Below are positions 60,880 to 64,000 of a stretch of 64,000 nucleotides of DNA, piece by piece. Within the stretch, counting starts at the first letter, position 1, and the number at the start of each line of letters is the position of its first letter. Source of the stretch: Collinsella aerofaciens (GTDB lineage: Bacteria; Actinomycetota; Coriobacteriia; Coriobacteriales; Coriobacteriaceae); contig NZ_WWSY01000008.1 in the NCBI RefSeq assembly GCF_009876115.1, positions 1-64,000 of the forward strand, in the 5' to 3' direction. A program made the position numbers and the translations under genes. Under the pieces are notes generated by a model. The model was not told the origin of the DNA. It worked only from the letters and a program-made list of their open reading frames with translations, and searched no databases.

Positions 60880-62049
60880 TTACTCGGTAAAGGCGTTGCC
60901 GACGCTCTGACCGCCAACATACGTCTCGACGAGGGTGAGCTCATGGTCGAACACGACAAAGTCGGCGTCGCGACCCGGCATGATGCTGCCACACTTATCC
61001 TCGATGTGCGCGGAGCGCGCCGGCACCTCAGTTGCCATGCGAATGGCGATATCGGCGCTGGCGATGCCCCAGTCGACGATGTTCTTGACGCCCTGGGCAA
61101 GCGTGAGCACCGAGCCAGCAATGCTCTTGCCGTCGGCGAGCCAGCACAGGTTGTCCTTCATGATGACGTCCATGCCACCACTGGTGTAGCTGCCCTCGGG
61201 CATGCCGCCGCAACCCAGGCAGTCGGTGATGAGCACCGTGTGCTGCCAGCCCTTTGCCTGCAGCAGCGCCTTGATGGCGGCAGGGTTTACGTGCTTGCCG
61301 TCACAGATGATCTCGGCGTAGGTCTCGGGCGTGGACATGGCAGCGCCCACGACACCGGGCTCACGGTGATGCAGCCCGCGCTGGCCGTTATAGGTATGCG
61401 TAAAGCAGCTGGCACCGGCGTTGATGGCGGCGATGCACTCATCGTAGGTGGCGTCGGAGTGACCGATACTGGTCACCACACCCTTGGCGTTCAGAGCAGC
61501 CGCATAAGCAGCGGCACCGTCGCGCTCGGCCGCCATGGCGCTCTTAACGATGCGACCGCCCGCGGCCTCCTGCCACTGGTCGAAGACCTCCTCGGAGGGA
61601 TCGATAAGATAAGCGGGGTTCTGCGCGCCCACGTGCTTCATGGTAAAGAAGGGGCCCTCCAGGTAGATGCCCTGAATGCGAGCACCGCAGAAGTCGGGGC
61701 CGCGGCCCTCGTCAGCCTGGGCGATGGCGGCGCAGGCATCCTTGATCTGCTCGACGCCATCGGTGAACGTCGTGGGCAGCCAGCTGGTGGTACCGCGACG
61801 AGCGAGCTCAGTCGAGCTGATATCGATACCCTCGGGGTCGTTATCGGTAGTCGAGTGGTTATAAAAGCCATGGATGTGAGTATCGACCATACCCGGTGCG
61901 ATCCACGATCCCGTGTAGTCCTTAATCTCGCAAGAGGGCTCGTCGGCCTGCCAGGCGCCAAAAACGCCATCCTCGACCATAAGATAGCCGCCCAGTTGCG
62001 GGCCTGCCGGCAAGAAGAACTTGTCAGCCTTAATTGCGTACGTGCTCAT
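60880..62049 (-). CDS. nagA: N-acetylglucosamine/N-acetylgalactosamine-6-phosphate deacetylase
   Basis: Removes acetate from GlcNAc-6-P or GalNAc-6-P. The 389-aa amidohydrolase has APGMVDTHIHGF (metal His), YLEGPFF, SIGHSDATYDE, FTHTYNGQRGLHHREPG and LITDCLGCGG. Context with agaS and lacC suggests GalNAc-6-P (AgaA-like role); the sequence alone does not decide. The ATG at 62049 has GAGGAG 6 bp upstream. It is 117 bp downstream of agaS on the same strand. Confidence 0.9.
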   Translation of the reverse strand: MSTYAIKADKFFLPAGPQLGGYLMVEDGVFGAWQADEPSCEIKDYTGSWIAPGMVDTHIHGFYNHSTTDNDPEGIDISSTELARRGTTSWLPTTFTDGVEQIKDACAAIAQADEGRGPDFCGARIQGIYLEGPFFTMKHVGAQNPAYLIDPSEEVFDQWQEAAGGRIVKSAMAAERDGAAAYAAALNAKGVVTSIGHSDATYDECIAAINAGASCFTHTYNGQRGLHHREPGVVGAAMSTPETYAEIICDGKHVNPAAIKALLQAKGWQHTVLITDCLGCGGMPEGSYTSGGMDVIMKDNLCWLADGKSIAGSVLTLAQGVKNIVDWGIASADIAIRMATEVPARSAHIEDKCGSIMPGRDADFVVFDHELTLVETYVGGQSVGNAFTE

Positions 62050-62111
62050 ATGCACTCCTCGCTTCTAAAGCAGTTGACTGTGGTAATGCTTATACCCAGC
62101 TCACGTAAAAC

Positions 62112-62151
62112 AAAAAGCGCCCGCCCGCCGTTATGAGCGGACGGGCGCCCT
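62112..62151 (-). terminator. Terminator-like hairpin between agaS and nagA
   Basis: GCGCCCGCCCGC and GCGGACGGGCGCC form the stem; TTTTTG follows on the minus strand. nagA would then need its own promoter or read-through. Confidence 0.7.
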
Positions 62152-62166
62152 TACAGGGGGACGCGA

Positions 62167-63333
62167 TTAAGCGGTGAAGGGGTGAATCGTCACGCCCTTA
62201 ACCACGCGGTTGACCGTGCCGGTGGGGCTCGGCGTATCGGGCGTGTTGCCCACGCGCACGGAGTTGAGCAGACTGATAGCCTGGGCAAACATCACGAACG
62301 GCAGAGCAAGGTAGCCCTCGGGAAGTGCCTCGTAGCCCTTAAAGGTGAAGGACTCGCCCTCGTAGACGGTAGCGCCTTCCTGCTGAACGGCAACGGTGTG
62401 CTGAGCGATCTTGTCGCCACCGATCTCGTTGAGGATGTCGATGTCGTACTGACGGGTGTAGGCGTCGTTGTTGACGAACACGAAGACGAGCGTCTTATCG
62501 TCGACGAAGGACTTAGGTCCGTGACGATAGCCCATGGAGGTGTCGTAGGAAGTAGCGACCAGACCGTGAGCGAGCTCGAGGATCTTGAGCTGGCTCTCCT
62601 GAGCAAGGCCACCGAAGGAGCCAGAACCCAAGTAGGTCACGCGGTTGAAATCGCCAGCCAGGTAATCGGCGATCTCAGGCTCACGGGAGATGACCTCCTC
62701 GCCCATCTTGGCAATCGTCTCGACCCACTCGGCCTTCTGCTCGTCAGAGGCAGTGTCGAAAATAAGGGTGGAGAGCAGGGTCATGCAGGAATAAGAACCG
62801 GTCATGGCGAAGCCCTTGTCGTTGGCGCGCGGAATGAGCAGCGTCAGCGCATTGGGATCATCGGCAGACTCGACGGCAAGCTTGCCCTCGGGAGCGCAGG
62901 TGATGTTAAGGAACTTGACGTTGTGGACGAGCTCCTTGGCAACGGCAACGGCGGCAAGGCTCTCGGGGCTGTTGCCAGAGCGGGCAAAGGAAACCACGAG
63001 CGTGGGATCCTCGGCGCGCAGGAAGTCGCGCGGGGCGCTCACGATGTCGGTCGTGGCGATGGGCTTAAAGTCGTAGAGATCAGTGTTGCCAGCGTGACGC
63101 AGGTACGGGGCGCAGGTATCGCCAACGTAGTCGGACGTACCGGCACCGGTGAAGACAACGGACAGACGACCCTCGCCCATAGCGCGAGCCTCGGCCAGGA
63201 AGGCCTCGATGGCCTCCTTGTTCTCGCGATAGATGTTGAGCGTATCGCGCCAAAGCTCGGGCTGCTGAGCAATCTCGGCCGTGGTGATCTGGGCGCCGAG
63301 CTCGGTGAGCTCCTCGACACTCTTCTCGAACAT
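62167..63333 (-). CDS. agaS: SIS-domain sugar-phosphate isomerase/deaminase, AgaS-like (copy 2)
   Basis: A 388-aa paralogue of the protein at 52001, same length, with VVFTGAGTSDYVGDTCAPYL, VVSFARSGNSPESLAA, YLGSGSFGGLAQESQLKILEL and GYRHGPKSFV. It is predicted to convert galactosamine-6-phosphate to tagatose-6-phosphate. Its codon use matches the GC-rich chromosome. It lies upstream of nagA and downstream of a GntR gene. Confidence 0.87.
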   Translation of the reverse strand: MFEKSVEELTELGAQITTAEIAQQPELWRDTLNIYRENKEAIEAFLAEARAMGEGRLSVVFTGAGTSDYVGDTCAPYLRHAGNTDLYDFKPIATTDIVSAPRDFLRAEDPTLVVSFARSGNSPESLAAVAVAKELVHNVKFLNITCAPEGKLAVESADDPNALTLLIPRANDKGFAMTGSYSCMTLLSTLIFDTASDEQKAEWVETIAKMGEEVISREPEIADYLAGDFNRVTYLGSGSFGGLAQESQLKILELAHGLVATSYDTSMGYRHGPKSFVDDKTLVFVFVNNDAYTRQYDIDILNEIGGDKIAQHTVAVQQEGATVYEGESFTFKGYEALPEGYLALPFVMFAQAISLLNSVRVGNTPDTPSPTGTVNRVVKGVTIHPFTA

Positions 63334-63387
63334 TTCTAATACCTCTCTCTAGAAGTAATCCTCTGACGTGCAATTATACACTTCGGT

Positions 63388-63407
63388 TGGTTATCTGGTA
63401 GTAACCA
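63388..63407. promoter_or_regulatory. Inverted repeat before agaS copy 2, candidate GntR operator
   Basis: TGGTTA-N8-TAACCA lies about 55 bp upstream of the agaS start, a normal place for a repressor site. Confidence 0.5.
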
Positions 63408-63447
63408 GTTAAATGCAAAGAATCACCATATGAAAACGATGCGAGCA

Positions 63448-64000
63448 CTAGTTGCTGCGCTGGTGGTAAACCTTGTATTTAAACTGATCGGCACGAGCAA
63501 CCGAGAGTGTGTACTCCACTACCTCGTTTGACTCGTTATACGTAGTCCTGACCAAATCGAGCACAGGCGAGCCCTCGACAATTCCCAAAAGGTGGGCATC
63601 GGTGGGACGGGCTATGCTCGCATAGAACTCCTCTTCGGCCACGCGAATCTTTTGCTGAAAGTCCTGCTCAATCACATCGTAAAGCGGCTTACGCTCTAGC
63701 AGTGGTCGCTTTAGGGATAGAAATTGACGAACCGGTAGATAGCTGCGTTCGACCATCATGGGCATGTTGTCGGCAGAACGAAGACGCTTGAGCTTAAAAA
63801 TGCGATCACCGATACGCAATCCCATATGCTCAGCCAGATTCTTATCGGCCTCCATCTCGCAAAAATCGAGAATCGTGGTCTCGGGTTCTCGACCCATCGC
63901 GCGCATCTGCTCGGTAAAGCTGTAGGACTGCATAAGATTGGTTGCCTTTGCCGAACGGTCGGTCACAAAGGTACCGCGACCGTGCTGCCGAACCACCAGT
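63448..64000 (-). CDS. GntR-family regulator with UTRA domain (5' end beyond window)
   Basis: At least 183 codons are present. The first visible residues, RQHGRGTFVTDRSAK, are the end of a GntR winged helix, so the start lies outside the window. The UTRA domain follows (LRIGDRIFKLKRLRSADNMPMMVERSYLP, EGSPVLDLVRTTYNESNEVVEYTLSVARAD). It probably controls agaS and nagA in response to an amino-sugar phosphate. Confidence 0.85.
   Translation of the reverse strand, partial: LVVRQHGRGTFVTDRSAKATNLMQSYSFTEQMRAMGREPETTILDFCEMEADKNLAEHMGLRIGDRIFKLKRLRSADNMPMMVERSYLPVRQFLSLKRPLLERKPLYDVIEQDFQQKIRVAEEEFYASIARPTDAHLLGIVEGSPVLDLVRTTYNESNEVVEYTLSVARADQFKYKVYHQRSN

Overview
The window looks like the chromosome of a gut actinobacterium of class Coriobacteriia, most likely Collinsella or a close relative. 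This is inferred from the moderately high GC content, the seven-helix LuxR-type regulators, the duplicated agmatine-deiminase genes, the lac/tagatose-6-phosphate genes and many long intergenic inverted repeats. No 16S rRNA is present to confirm it.

Layout. (1) 1-4 kb: a DAHP synthase, a GNAT acetyltransferase and an AlbA_2/Schlafen-type regulator. (2) 4-18.5 kb: an agmatine/putrescine region with two agmatine deiminases, two APC antiporter-like permeases and a putrescine carbamoyltransferase, interspersed with three LuxR-type regulators, a MATE pump and a YtcJ-type amidohydrolase. (3) 18.6-26.7 kb: a BceAB-like ABC transporter, a Nudix-Vsr fusion, a class II aldolase with a divergent DeoR regulator, and an FprA-type flavoprotein. 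(4) 26.8-46.5 kb: galactose and lactose catabolism. It holds galKT, lacC, a lacX-type mutarotase, lacB, lacA, one PTS IIA (lacF), two PTS IIC-IIB permeases each followed by a 6-phospho-beta-galactosidase, and three LacI regulators. (5) 46.6-53.2 kb: a module of lower GC in its right part, with a toxin-antitoxin pair, an IS1249-like remnant, a third PTS IIC-IIB, an uncharacterised protein, a GntR regulator and an AgaS-type SIS protein. It is bracketed by two copies of the lacG 3' end. (6) 53.6-64 kb: a LacR-like DeoR regulator, galM, an orphan mannose-type IIB with Tyr in place of the catalytic His, tRNA-Thr, a lipoprotein, a YhcH protein, a nagA remnant, second copies of lacC and lacX, a flavodoxin, nagA, a second agaS and a partial GntR.

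How the genes fit together. Much of 27-64 kb converges on tagatose-6-phosphate. Lactose enters through LacEF, is cleaved by LacG, and LacAB isomerises galactose-6-phosphate. Amino sugars can reach the same intermediate through NagA and AgaS. LacC then makes tagatose-1,6-bisphosphate, and the class II aldolase at 23.5 kb is a candidate for the cleavage step because no lacD is visible. Free galactose is handled by GalK, GalT and GalM. The agmatine part gives agmatine to N-carbamoylputrescine to putrescine plus carbamoyl phosphate; no carbamate kinase is in the window.

Between genes, a short dyad (ACCGTTCAC, often CCGTTCACGG) occurs nine times, all in promoter regions of sugar and agmatine operons, which suggests one global regulator. 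Several families of long hairpin repeats have conserved tips and variable, compensating stems.
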